Part shown: piece after piece, positions 6,241 through 14,234 of the stretch
How the letters are laid out: each line of letters starts with the position of its first letter
How positions within the stretch are numbered: position 1 is the first letter of the stretch
From: a virus
Virus record (IMG/VR): IMGVR_UViG_3300028920_000134
Location: 1-42,398 of that record
Direction: 5' to 3' (one strand)
DNA length: 42,398 nt
The notes under the pieces: model-generated
Database searches by the model: none
What the model was told of the DNA's origin: nothing
Seen by the model: the letters and a program-made list of their open reading frames with translations, nothing else
Program-made: the position numbers and the translations under genes

Positions 6241-7233
6241 ATGACTACTTATTATGTTGGTTCCGGCGGTGACGATGGCAATAGCGGGGAGACCTGGGCT
6301 TTGCGTTGGGAGCATTTGTCTGTGGCCGGTGCTACGGCTACGGCTGGCGACGTGGTTGAGGTTGGGACCGGGACGTATGAGGCTGAGGATTCTGACGGTG
6401 CTATTCTGGTGGTTGACAATGCCGGGACCTCTACTGCCCCGATAGTGTTTCGTAATGGTGACGATGACCCCGGCACGATAACTCTGGACGCCGGTACTAA
6501 TTCTCTGGACCATTGTATTATTCCTAACACCTTTTGCCGGTTCGAGGATTTTGCTCTGACGGGCGCTGCTTCTCACGCGGTTGACGGCGGCAGTTACGAC
6601 AGTTGTATTTTTATGAATTGCAGTGTTTACAGTAACGCCGGTTACGGTATTTCTGGCGATGACTGTTGGGCGCTGGTTGGCTGTAATGTTTACAGTAACG
6701 TGGATTATAATGTTACTTTGAATGAGGGCGCTCAGGTTTACTGGTGCAAGATACACGATGTGTCTGTTGTTGATTATAATCTTGATATTGAATATGGAAT
6801 TATTCTGGGCTGTGTTTTTTACGGCAGCAACATTGGTACGAGACATATTTATTTAGCCCAGCCTCCTTATGGGCTGTGTGCTGTTATAAGCTGCACAATC
6901 GACGGAGAAAACATATTTGGTACTATAGGTATCTATATTGCTAGTATCACCAGCGAACATAACGTGGTAATCGTAAACAATATAATCTATGATTTATATT
7001 ATGGTATATATAATCAGTACGGAAACTATGACGGATGGAGGAATACCTGGAACAACTTGTTTAACAGTAACACTACAGACGTGAGTAATTTTACGCGCGG
7101 CTATCAGTATGTTACCGGCGCGCCGGTTTTTACGGACGAGGCTGGTCACGATTATAATATAGAACAGTGTGACGCTATAGATCACGGCGGCGATTTGCAG
7201 CGTGCTATTTATTACGAATATCTTATTTTTTAG
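6241..7233 (+). CDS. Right-handed beta-helix protein 2
   Basis: A 330-residue protein opening TTYYVGSGGDDGNSGETW, the classic start of right-handed parallel beta-helix proteins. Residues 95-250 contain repeated rung-like segments with inward Cys/Val/Ile and Asn turns (CIFMNCSVYSNAGYGISGD, WALVGCNVYSNVDYNVTL, VIVNNIIYDLYYGIYN). It is a probable paralogue of the preceding protein: same fold, same N-terminal motif, three bases apart, both ending after a GxDYxI-like segment. The start has a poor ribosome site, so translation probably relies on coupling to the upstream gene. The role is most likely a virion fibre or spike component; enzyme activity cannot be judged. Confidence 0.75.
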   Translation: MTTYYVGSGGDDGNSGETWALRWEHLSVAGATATAGDVVEVGTGTYEAEDSDGAILVVDNAGTSTAPIVFRNGDDDPGTITLDAGTNSLDHCIIPNTFCRFEDFALTGAASHAVDGGSYDSCIFMNCSVYSNAGYGISGDDCWALVGCNVYSNVDYNVTLNEGAQVYWCKIHDVSVVDYNLDIEYGIILGCVFYGSNIGTRHIYLAQPPYGLCAVISCTIDGENIFGTIGIYIASITSEHNVVIVNNIIYDLYYGIYNQYGNYDGWRNTWNNLFNSNTTDVSNFTRGYQYVTGAPVFTDEAGHDYNIEQCDAIDHGGDLQRAIYYEYLIF

Positions 7234-7260
7234 TTGTTTACTTTGTGTAGGAGCGGATAA

Positions 7261-7995
7261 TTGGCTCAATGGTATAGAGGTGCTTACGCTTACGGTTTTC
7301 TGCCTATAGGTGCTTACGCGCCTGACATTACAACTGCTGATACTGGCACGCCGTCGGACAGTCCTTCTGCTTCGCCTTCGAGTACGCCGAGCGCGTCTCC
7401 TTCAGTTACGCCTTCTGTAAGTCCATCTTCTTCTCCATCGGCTTCGCCGAGTACCAGTACGTCTCCATCTTCTACGCCGAGCGTATCGCCCAGCGTAAGT
7501 CCGAGTACATCTCCTTCGAGTTCGCCCTCTGCTTCTCCGAGTGTCGGGCCGTCGAGTACGCCTTCGGTCTCGCCGAGTGTTTCCCCTTCGGTTTCACCGA
7601 GCGTGTCTCCAAGCGTAAGCCCCAGTACGTCGCCGTCAAGTTCACCGAGCGCATCGCCAAGTGTTTCGCCTTCGGTGTCACCGTCAACGTCTCCGTCTAG
7701 TTCGCCCAGCGCATCACCTTCGGTATCTCCGAGTGTCTCGCCTTCTGTTTCGCCCAGCACTTCGCCAAGCGTATCGCCAAGTTCTACCCCGTCAGTTTCG
7801 CCGAGCTTTTCGCCCAGCACCTCACCTTCTGCATCTCCTTCGGCGACGCCTTCTGACTTTTATCAAACGTCCTGCTCCAAGACGCTGCGCATAGACCAGA
7901 GCCGGTCGATTGTTTCATATATAGATCAGGCTGTAAGTTTTATTTTGAACATAGACCAGGCAATCAGCAGAACACTTTTAGCGCCTGGCTGTTAG
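7261..7995 (+). CDS. Ser/Pro/Thr-rich mucin-like repeat protein
   Basis: Translation probably starts at TTG (7261), 8 bases after AGGAG. After a 30-residue head (AQWYRGAYAYGFLPIGAYAP) the protein consists, from about residue 33 to 195, of SPSxSPSx repeats (SPSVSPSVSPSTSPSSSPSA-type). The last 45 residues carry an IDQ repeat (LRIDQSRSI, YIDQAVSF, NIDQAISR). All six serine codons are used in a scattered pattern, so the DNA is far less repetitive than the protein. Such tracts are extended, surface-exposed and typical O-glycosylation substrates. The next gene, 13 bases downstream, encodes a glycosyltransferase fusion, which makes this the obvious acceptor candidate. Probably a virion surface stalk or fibre; the acceptor role is inference. 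Confidence 0.75.
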   Translation: MAQWYRGAYAYGFLPIGAYAPDITTADTGTPSDSPSASPSSTPSASPSVTPSVSPSSSPSASPSTSTSPSSTPSVSPSVSPSTSPSSSPSASPSVGPSSTPSVSPSVSPSVSPSVSPSVSPSTSPSSSPSASPSVSPSVSPSTSPSSSPSASPSVSPSVSPSVSPSTSPSVSPSSTPSVSPSFSPSTSPSASPSATPSDFYQTSCSKTLRIDQSRSIVSYIDQAVSFILNIDQAISRTLLAPGC

Positions 7996-8008
7996 GATAC
8001 TAAAGGAA

Positions 8009-10675
8009 ATGAGCAACGATAAAGTAGCGGTAATTATCCCATCTCGAAACGAACCATATTTACAAAAGACTATTGACGAAACCTTGCGTGCCGCAGATGG
8101 CCCGATAGAGGTTATAGCTATTCTCGACGGAACCTGGCCTGAGCAGCCGATACCGGACCATCCTGATGTTACGTTAATTCACCATACTGCTCCGGTCGGT
8201 CAGCGCGCTGCGGTCAACGAAGGCGTGCGTATGACCAATGCCAAGTATATTCTGAAGGTTGATGCGCACAATCTTATGGACGACGGCTTCGATACTAAGT
8301 TGAAGGCCGACTGCGAATACGATTGGACGGTCTTACCCAGAATGTATAATCTGGACATTGAAACCTTCAAAGAGAAAAGACACAAGTGTACCGACTTCAT
8401 GTATATCGGCCCGCCTGACAATCCTGACCATGAGCGTTCTAACAAGATGCGTTCTGATTACTGGCGCAGTTACGGCAAGCGGCCTGAAGCGCAGGGTGAT
8501 ATAGTTGACGTTATGACCGGGCAGGGCGCTTGCTGGTTCATGCACCGGGACAGGTATATTGAGATAGGGTTATTGGATGAGGCTGCCGGTGTCTGGGGTC
8601 AGGTTGGTGTTGAGGTGGCGTTAAAGACGTGGCTGTCCGGCGGTCGTCATGTGGTAAATAAAAAGACATGGTTCTCGCACTGGTTCCGCAAACAGTGGCC
8701 TTACGCCATGACATACGCGCAGCAGGAACACGCCCGTCAGTATTTTTTGGATTTCTGGCTGAACAATAAATATAACTCTGTCCGTCCGTTGTCGTGGGTG
8801 ATAGAGAAGTTCTGGCCGGTCCCGCACTGGACCGAGCCGATGCTTGAGTTTATCAAAAAGCCGGTGTATCCTTTGCCTGATAAGAATAAAGACGATCTGA
8901 CTCTGGTGTATTACACGGCCAATGTAGCCAGTGACAGGATGATGGTTGCTGTCTGCGAAAGACTGTCTCAGGTTGGTAAACCGATAGTGAGTGTTTCGCA
9001 GAAGCCGATGCGGTTCGGCCAGAATGTTTGTATCGGCAAGATTGGCCGTTCTCTTACCAATATATACCGTCAAGTGTTGGAGGGTGCGAAGGCCGCTGAA
9101 ACTGAATACGTGGCTCTGGTCGAGGATGATTGTCTGTATCATTCAAGTCACTTCGACTATCGGCCCGCTGCGGATACCTTTGCTTACAATAAGAACCGCT
9201 GGAACCTTCACGTCGGCGAGGAGATATATTCATACCGCGATACGCCGGTCCTCAGCCAGTGCATAGCGCCGCGCAAACTTCTGATAGAACATCTGGAAGA
9301 AAAACTTGCCTTGCCGGAGATACCGGACAGGCTCAACGGTGAGCCGGGCGTGTTCGACAAGAAGCTGGGTATCACGGAGCGTAAGACGGAAATGTTCAGC
9401 ACGAAGCAGCCGAACGTGGTTTTGTGTCATCGCAAGAATTATCTGGGACGCAAACTAAAGACTGACATTACCGCTGACAGTATAGACTATTGGGGTTCAG
9501 CTAAAAAGGTTATACAGGATTATGTTCTTGACGTTGGCGCGGAGGAAACACCGAACGCTCCGCACAAGATTCCCGCTCCGGCCCAGAAGGGGCCGGTTAA
9601 AGGGCTGCGTGATTTTCCGGTGAAGGAACTGTATGACAATATGTTATGTCTGGCTGAGCCGCGCAAGGGCAAGCGTGACAGTATGGTGAAGGTTATACCA
9701 GCGCTGACCGAGTTTGTGGAGATGTTGAAAAAAGACGACAATCCTTCTGATGAACAGATAAAGCAAACTCAATATTACGAAAATGCTTTAACGAAACTTA
9801 ATCCTCTCGACAAGAATCCTTACACGGAAAAAGGCAAGAAGCATACTGTAAAGAAAGTAAAGGATACGATAAAACTGTTCAGGGATATTCGCGACCACGG
9901 CCTGAAGGCTCCTATAACTTGCTATGCTGCCAGAGGAAGGTTGGCAATTATAAGGGGTTGCCGTCGTTTGATTATAGCGCATGGTCTGGGAATAGAAAAG
10001 ATACAGATAAGGCTGTTCAGAAAATTCAAGTATGTTCAGCTTTGGGACACGGAGGTTGACCAGTGGCAAAGTTATTCCGGTAATCCGAAACGTACTTCCA
10101 TTCACGAGTTGGCGATGCGCCAGTTTATGGAACTTGGCGGTGAGGCGACGGATAAATATTGGGTGCATGGTTACACGCAGATTTACGACAGGTTTTTCCA
10201 TCCATACCGCAGGACAAAGAAGTCTATTCTGGAATTAGGTCTGAAGTACGGCGCGAGCATGAAGCTCTGGCGTGAGGCTTTCCCGAAGGCCAGGCTGGTC
10301 GGCCTGGACAAGAACTATACAACCTGGAAGAAATATACTCCGACGGACAAAAAGACGAAGGTGATTATCGGCGCGCAGGACGATGAGAACACTCTGGCTG
10401 AGGTTGCCAAGGAAGGGCCGTTCGATATTATCATAGACGATTGCAGCCATGTGCCTGAACATCAGATGGCAAGTTTCAATTATCTGTGGAAGCATGTCAG
10501 TTCACACGGCTTGTATGTGATAGAGGATTGCTGGCATTCTTATTGGAAAGACAACAAAGACAGCCCAAACCTGCACCATCATTTCGCCGGTTGGGTGGAC
10601 AAACTATATAGGAACTATTCGGTTTTGGAGATATACCAGAGGGCTAATCTGATTATCATCAAGAAAGGGTTGTAG
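8009..10675 (+). CDS. Four-part fusion: GT2 glycosyltransferase, second GT-A domain, ParB-like domain, SAM methyltransferase
   Basis: 888 residues. Residues 5-250 form a family-2 glycosyltransferase (VAVIIPSRNEPYLQKTIDE, nucleotide-binding AILDG at 37-41, acidic motif KVDAH at 83-87 in place of DxD). Residues 297-500 look like a second GT-A-like domain with VEDDCLY at 371-377. Residues about 615-672 match the ParB/Spo0J N-terminal pattern (DHGLKAPITCYA, then IIRGCRRLIIAHGLGIEKIQI). Residues 725-888 form a class I SAM-dependent methyltransferase: glycine motif ILELGLKYGAS at 740-750 and IIIDDCSHVPEHQ at 807-819, as in TylF/cephalosporin-hydroxylase-like enzymes. The start follows AAAGGAAATG. 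It likely transfers and methylates sugars in the cytoplasm; the ParB-like part's role is unknown. Domain borders are approximate. Confidence 0.8.
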   Translation: MSNDKVAVIIPSRNEPYLQKTIDETLRAADGPIEVIAILDGTWPEQPIPDHPDVTLIHHTAPVGQRAAVNEGVRMTNAKYILKVDAHNLMDDGFDTKLKADCEYDWTVLPRMYNLDIETFKEKRHKCTDFMYIGPPDNPDHERSNKMRSDYWRSYGKRPEAQGDIVDVMTGQGACWFMHRDRYIEIGLLDEAAGVWGQVGVEVALKTWLSGGRHVVNKKTWFSHWFRKQWPYAMTYAQQEHARQYFLDFWLNNKYNSVRPLSWVIEKFWPVPHWTEPMLEFIKKPVYPLPDKNKDDLTLVYYTANVASDRMMVAVCERLSQVGKPIVSVSQKPMRFGQNVCIGKIGRSLTNIYRQVLEGAKAAETEYVALVEDDCLYHSSHFDYRPAADTFAYNKNRWNLHVGEEIYSYRDTPVLSQCIAPRKLLIEHLEEKLALPEIPDRLNGEPGVFDKKLGITERKTEMFSTKQPNVVLCHRKNYLGRKLKTDITADSIDYWGSAKKVIQDYVLDVGAEETPNAPHKIPAPAQKGPVKGLRDFPVKELYDNMLCLAEPRKGKRDSMVKVIPALTEFVEMLKKDDNPSDEQIKQTQYYENALTKLNPLDKNPYTEKGKKHTVKKVKDTIKLFRDIRDHGLKAPITCYAARGRLAIIRGCRRLIIAHGLGIEKIQIRLFRKFKYVQLWDTEVDQWQSYSGNPKRTSIHELAMRQFMELGGEATDKYWVHGYTQIYDRFFHPYRRTKKSILELGLKYGASMKLWREAFPKARLVGLDKNYTTWKKYTPTDKKTKVIIGAQDDENTLAEVAKEGPFDIIIDDCSHVPEHQMASFNYLWKHVSSHGLYVIEDCWHSYWKDNKDSPNLHHHFAGWVDKLYRNYSVLEIYQRANLIIIKKGL

Positions 10676-10751
10676 CGTAAAGGCTTGCCTGTAAAGGTGT
10701 TATGTGTTTAGGTGCAGCCTGTAGCGATAATAAAGGTAAGGATATAAATAT

Positions 10752-11066
10752 ATGGCAGCTAACGAGATACATAAAGACGACTACGGTACTGTCTTTACGA
10801 TAACCATCAAGGACGGGGACAGTGCGGTTGACATAAGCGCGGCGACCATCAAGAAGCTGATATTTCAGGATCCCGACGGCAGGGCGACCGAGAAGGACGC
10901 CGAATTCAGTACCGACGGCAGCGACGGAATTATAACTTATACTACCAAGGTTGGCGACTTGTATAAGGCTGGTCTGTGGAAGTTGCAGGCTCGGATCACC
11001 GGCAACACCGGCACTTGGAGCAGCGACATTGACGAGTTCACGGTTTACGATAATCTGTTTTTCTAA
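10752..11066 (+). CDS. BppU-like N-terminal (Ig-like) domain protein
   Basis: A 104-residue protein with an AAGGAT ribosome site. The pattern DDYGTVFTITIKDGDSAVDIS, then IKKLIFQDPDGRATEKDAEF, then GIITYTTKVGDLYKAGLWKLQ matches the small beta-sandwich domain at the N-terminus of baseplate upper proteins (BppU/DUF2479 type) and similar fibre proteins. Such domains polarise carbohydrate or receptor-contact proteins on the virion. It has no further domain, so it may act as a separate fibre adaptor or a capsid-surface Ig domain. The preceding 76 bases contain no gene or clear signal. Confidence 0.6.
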   Translation: MAANEIHKDDYGTVFTITIKDGDSAVDISAATIKKLIFQDPDGRATEKDAEFSTDGSDGIITYTTKVGDLYKAGLWKLQARITGNTGTWSSDIDEFTVYDNLFF

Positions 11067-11078
11067 AGGAGATTAGTT

Positions 11079-11228
11079 ATGGCTTACGGCAGGAAAGATG
11101 GTTCAGGCAGCGGTCGTGGCCGGGCCGGTGGCGGCAGGCGCAACAAGAACACCGGCGGTTGTTCCAGAGGCGGCCCTGGTTATGGCCGTGGCGGTGGTCG
11201 TGGCCGCGGGACCGGCAGAAAAAAATAA
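11079..11228 (+). CDS. Gly/Arg-rich tiny protein
   Basis: A 49-residue gene that starts MAYGRKDGSGSGRGRAGGGR and ends GRGTGRKK, preceded by AAAGGAGATTAGTT. More than half of the residues are Gly and Arg, with one Cys. The RGG-like content suggests nucleic-acid or polyanion binding, but composition alone cannot show function. It is the first of two tiny basic genes sharing the same ribosome-site style (AAGGAGATAAGTT) just upstream of the Tat-signal-like gene and the terminase. Confidence 0.65.
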   Translation: MAYGRKDGSGSGRGRAGGGRRNKNTGGCSRGGPGYGRGGGRGRGTGRKK

Positions 11229-11239
11229 GGAGATAAGTT

Positions 11240-11377
11240 ATGCCGCTTACATCTAAAGGTAAAAAGGTTATGCGTTCCATGAAAAAGACGTATGGCTCCA
11301 AGAAGGGCAAGAGCGTATTTTACGCCAGCAAGAATAAAGGTAAACTAAAAGGTGTGTGCGGGCGAAAGAAGAAGTAA
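11240..11377 (+). CDS. Lys-rich tiny phage protein
   Basis: A 45-residue protein, MPLTSKGKKVMRSMKKTYG at the start and KGVCGRKKK at the end, preceded by AAGGAGATAAGTT. The pattern PLTxKGKKxMxxMKKxYGxKKGxxVFYASxNKG resembles small highly conserved proteins seen near terminase or portal genes in many uncultured phages; the function is unknown. About a third of residues are Lys. The family resemblance is from memory. Strong coding signals (ribosome site, spacing, family pattern) make it a real gene. Confidence 0.75.
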   Translation: MPLTSKGKKVMRSMKKTYGSKKGKSVFYASKNKGKLKGVCGRKKK

Positions 11378-11389
11378 AGGAAATAAGTC

Positions 11390-11611
11390 ATGAACAGGCG
11401 TGATTTTATAAAATCATTATGCGGTGTGGCTTCTGTTTTTATTGGCGTGAATGTGTTGCCTGAGATGGTGGAAGGTATTCCTGCTTATGTGACCACTTAT
11501 GACTTAGATTTACAGATGACAGCAATTATGAAAAAACACCGCAAAGAAATATGTAATGCAATATTTCAGAAAAATACTTTTCTGGAATATCTTGCAAGAA
11601 GGCAAAAGTGA
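11390..11611 (+). CDS. Tat-signal-like small protein
   Basis: A 73-residue protein with AAGGAAATAAG as ribosome site. It opens MNRRDFIKSLCGVASVFIGV, an excellent match to a twin-arginine (Tat) signal peptide: RRDFIK motif, uncharged hydrophobic stretch, then a polar region. The mature part (residues ~31-73) is charged and helical, with QMTAIMKKHRKEICNAIFQ. The last segment vaguely resembles the start of some capsid proteins (KxRKxxxxxIFxxNxxLxxL). Its 3' end overlaps the GTG start of the terminase (GTGA). A Tat-exported phage protein of this size is unusual; alternatively the N-terminus is a membrane anchor. Confidence 0.7.
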   Translation: MNRRDFIKSLCGVASVFIGVNVLPEMVEGIPAYVTTYDLDLQMTAIMKKHRKEICNAIFQKNTFLEYLARRQK

Positions 11612-13158
11612 ATATAGCCGAAGAAAAAAAACGCTGCATAGAAGATTTGTATTACCTGGGCTGTAACTTCCTGGGCTATACTGACGCCGAGGAAATACCG
11701 CACCGCCAGTTGTGCGAGTTTATCCAATCGGGACACAAGCGTAAACTGCTGGTCGGCAGCCGCGGTATATACAAAACTTCGTTTGGAACCATAGGCCGGG
11801 CGATACAGCTTATCCTGAAAGACCCGAACATAAGAATCCTGCTGGTTTCCAATACGGCTGACAACGCTTCCAATATGCTCAAAGTCATCCGACAGCAGTT
11901 GGAAAGCAACGGTAAACTGCGTGAATTGTTCGGCGATATAATTCCAGAGAACCCGCGCAAGGTCAAAAAGAAATGGGGCGACAGTAAGATAGAAGTCAAC
12001 CGCGACGGGATATTTCCTGAACCGACTATTACCGCCGCCGGTGCTGACAAGCAGTTTGCCTCCGGTCACTATGACGTTATTCTGGGCGACGATACGGTTG
12101 CCGCCCGCAAGGACGACATACGCGACGACGGCGTGATAGTGCTGCGGGACGAAGATGTTCAAAAAGCAGTCGGCCTGCACCGGCTTATGATGCAGGGCTT
12201 GAAGATTCTCAAGAAGGAATTGGAGATACAATACATACTCAACCGCTGGGGCGTGCATGACTTTGCCCGCTGGATGATGGACCATCAGATATACAATGAG
12301 GATACGCGCCCGAACGGATTCACCTTCAAGCAGATGGCGGTCCATAACGAGGATGGCTCTTTATTGTGGCCTGACGTATTGACCGAGGAGGAACTAGATC
12401 AGATACGCGAAGATCAGGGCGACTTCATTTACTATACGCAATATGAATGTATGCCTTACAATCCTGCCAACCGCGGGTTCCCGCCCGAAGATAATACTTA
12501 CTGGGAAGGTGACTTGCCGCCCGGTTATCAGAGTGGCAGCAAGCGTTATCGCCGGTTCATCCTGATTGACGTGGCCGACTCTCTCAACCCTGCCAGTTGC
12601 AATACCGCTATGGTATATCTGTTTGTCGATGAGAATAATCACCTCTGGGTCCATGAGGCGCTTCGGGGCCGGATGGACACCAACGAGAAGATAAAGAATA
12701 TTCACCGGCTGGTTCGCAAGTACAATATGCGGCGCGTGCATATCGAGGAAAACCTGCACAACGATACGCTGAAGTATGTTCTGCGGGAGGCTATGCGCAA
12801 GGAAAGTATTTCTTACAATGTTATGCCGTTGAAACACAAGAACAGAAACAAGGATGCCCGTATCCTGCGGTTGCAGCCGTATCATCAGCGGGGCGCGATA
12901 CACATACACAAAAGACACCGCGAACTGCAACAGGAGATGCGCGACTTCGGTTATACGAACTTGAAGGATTTACTGGACGCTCTGGGCTACGCTCTGGATT
13001 TTGTCAAGGGGCCGCCTTCAACCATGCAGAATGACAACTTTACCCGCGACCCTAATACGGTTTACCTCAGTGACATAATGCGGGATATGCCGGTTATGAA
13101 GTATGGCGGCGGCGTTTTCAAGTCACAGAATAAATTAACGCAAAAGGAAGCTGTTTGA
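11608..13158 (+). CDS. terL: Terminase large subunit
   Basis: A 516-residue protein starting with GTG, overlapping the previous stop. It is the DNA-packaging motor. The N-terminal ATPase has a Walker-A-like loop GSRGIYKTS at 50-58, a Walker B strand VILGDD at 157-162 and a likely coupling motif further on (LNRWGVHD near 210). The C-terminal RNase-H-like nuclease has RFILIDVADSL near 315, VHIEENLHND near 371-380 and LLDALGYALDF near the end, giving the three acidic positions of the metal site. Length and order are normal for TerL. No small terminase was recognised nearby. It lies directly upstream of a paralogous gene pair and the portal gene, as usual in phage head modules. Confidence 0.9.
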   Translation: MNIAEEKKRCIEDLYYLGCNFLGYTDAEEIPHRQLCEFIQSGHKRKLLVGSRGIYKTSFGTIGRAIQLILKDPNIRILLVSNTADNASNMLKVIRQQLESNGKLRELFGDIIPENPRKVKKKWGDSKIEVNRDGIFPEPTITAAGADKQFASGHYDVILGDDTVAARKDDIRDDGVIVLRDEDVQKAVGLHRLMMQGLKILKKELEIQYILNRWGVHDFARWMMDHQIYNEDTRPNGFTFKQMAVHNEDGSLLWPDVLTEEELDQIREDQGDFIYYTQYECMPYNPANRGFPPEDNTYWEGDLPPGYQSGSKRYRRFILIDVADSLNPASCNTAMVYLFVDENNHLWVHEALRGRMDTNEKIKNIHRLVRKYNMRRVHIEENLHNDTLKYVLREAMRKESISYNVMPLKHKNRNKDARILRLQPYHQRGAIHIHKRHRELQQEMRDFGYTNLKDLLDALGYALDFVKGPPSTMQNDNFTRDPNTVYLSDIMRDMPVMKYGGGVFKSQNKLTQKEAV

Positions 13159-13700
13159 TGACTCGTACAGTAAGAAAAGTTACTCCCTGTATTCCCTGGA
13201 AACTGTTTCCTAAATACATCACTAATGCTACGGAAGGAACAAGGAATATTATAGGCAAAGAAGGCGGCTGGGCCTCAAGAAACTCTGACGGTATCCTGGT
13301 CAATGTGCATGACTTTTTAGGTCATCAGGTAAAAAATATATTGCTGTGTCCTTATGTGGAAAGCTGCAAGGATGGCACAGCGATACTTTATAGTATTTTT
13401 GGTTTCCGTGGCCGTAACAATAATGCTGTTTATACCATCAATGGTGCGTTTACAACGGGGGAGTATGTGGTATCTTTACGGTGTAACGGTGAACCTGTAA
13501 TTACCTCTGGCCGCTACTGTGACACAGTGGGAATAACAGATGCCAGAGGGGTAACTTATACTACTTATGACGCCAGCGGAAAGAACGGCAGGGGCTTTTT
13601 GCAATTTGACGCAAATGGCTGTGATATAATAACAATAGAACCAACTTATGTCGTGCCAGGAACAGACGGCAGATTATACTTTGAAATATCAGGTTTTTAA
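13158..13700 (+). CDS. Structural-type protein, paralogue A
   Basis: A 180-residue protein starting MTRTVRKVTPCIPWKLF; its ATG overlaps the terminase stop (TGATG). It shares with the next gene an N-terminal motif MTRT-R-VTP-IPWK, a central LL-PY-ESC followed by I-G-RG, the strand TGEYVVSLRCNGEPVITSG (TGGYTVSLRCDGNAVVTSG downstream), and the C-terminal GRxYxEISGF. The pattern suggests a beta-rich, probably trimer-forming surface protein such as a decoration or fibre domain. No known family is named. Position between terminase and portal supports a virion role. Confidence 0.75.
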   Translation: MTRTVRKVTPCIPWKLFPKYITNATEGTRNIIGKEGGWASRNSDGILVNVHDFLGHQVKNILLCPYVESCKDGTAILYSIFGFRGRNNNAVYTINGAFTTGEYVVSLRCNGEPVITSGRYCDTVGITDARGVTYTTYDASGKNGRGFLQFDANGCDIITIEPTYVVPGTDGRLYFEISGF

Positions 13701-13711
13701 GGAGTATCGTA

Positions 13712-14233
13712 ATGACTCGTACTATAAGAGAAGTTACCCCGGTTATCCCCTGGAAGTTCATGTTCCAGAACCGGACGGCCAAGCCGACGGTGACATTGGG
13801 TAACAAGCATGGCGGCTGGGCCAGAAGGCATTTGGTTTCAGCAATCGACCCGCGCACTATTCTGGGCTACAATATAAATACGCTGCTGTTGTCGCCTTAC
13901 ATTGAAAGCTGCAACGTCAATGTCAGACAACAGTTTAATATTGTCGGTTATCGAGGCCCGCAGAATAACCTGGAAAGAATTGCCTTGGTTTCCTGCACAA
14001 CAGGCGGCTACACTGTGTCGCTGCGCTGCGATGGCAACGCGGTAGTTACCAGCGGCAAATATTGTGATCACTTGTCTGTCGTGAGTTCCTACGGTCACAG
14101 TATAGACAGGTTTGATTATAAGGCGGCTAACGGTCGGTCTTATATGTCTTTTGACCTGCAAGGTGTCTCCCTGATAGGTATATACTTTACTGAGCTTACA
14201 GGCCGCGCCTTTATGGAAATATCGGGATTCTAA
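13712..14233 (+). CDS. Structural-type protein, paralogue B
   Basis: A 173-residue protein starting MTRTIREVTPVIPWKFM with an AAGGAG-like ribosome site. It is a diverged tandem paralogue of the preceding protein (matching start, LLLSPYIESC, VSLRCDGNAVVTSG and the C-terminal AFMEISGF). Differences are concentrated in the middle (residues ~20-45 and 115-150), which would be expected for exposed loops under diversifying selection. It ends two bases before the portal start. Function not established; likely virion surface. Confidence 0.75.
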   Translation: MTRTIREVTPVIPWKFMFQNRTAKPTVTLGNKHGGWARRHLVSAIDPRTILGYNINTLLLSPYIESCNVNVRQQFNIVGYRGPQNNLERIALVSCTTGGYTVSLRCDGNAVVTSGKYCDHLSVVSSYGHSIDRFDYKAANGRSYMSFDLQGVSLIGIYFTELTGRAFMEISGF

Positions 14234-14234
14234 A

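Noticed and set aside
6254-6445. Alternative frames opposite or within the beta-helix and capsid genes
   Set aside because: They lack ribosome sites and are fully contained in well supported genes.
7257-7290. A tRNA-like stretch TTGGCTCAATGGTATAGAG resembling a D-arm
   Set aside because: No anticodon arm, T-arm (GTTCRA) or acceptor pairing follows, and it is the translation start of the SPS protein.
7314-7820. Leftward 168-residue LGETLGETEGE-type frame
   Set aside because: Antisense shadow of the SPS repeat; such frames arise automatically opposite Ser/Pro codons and there is no ribosome site.
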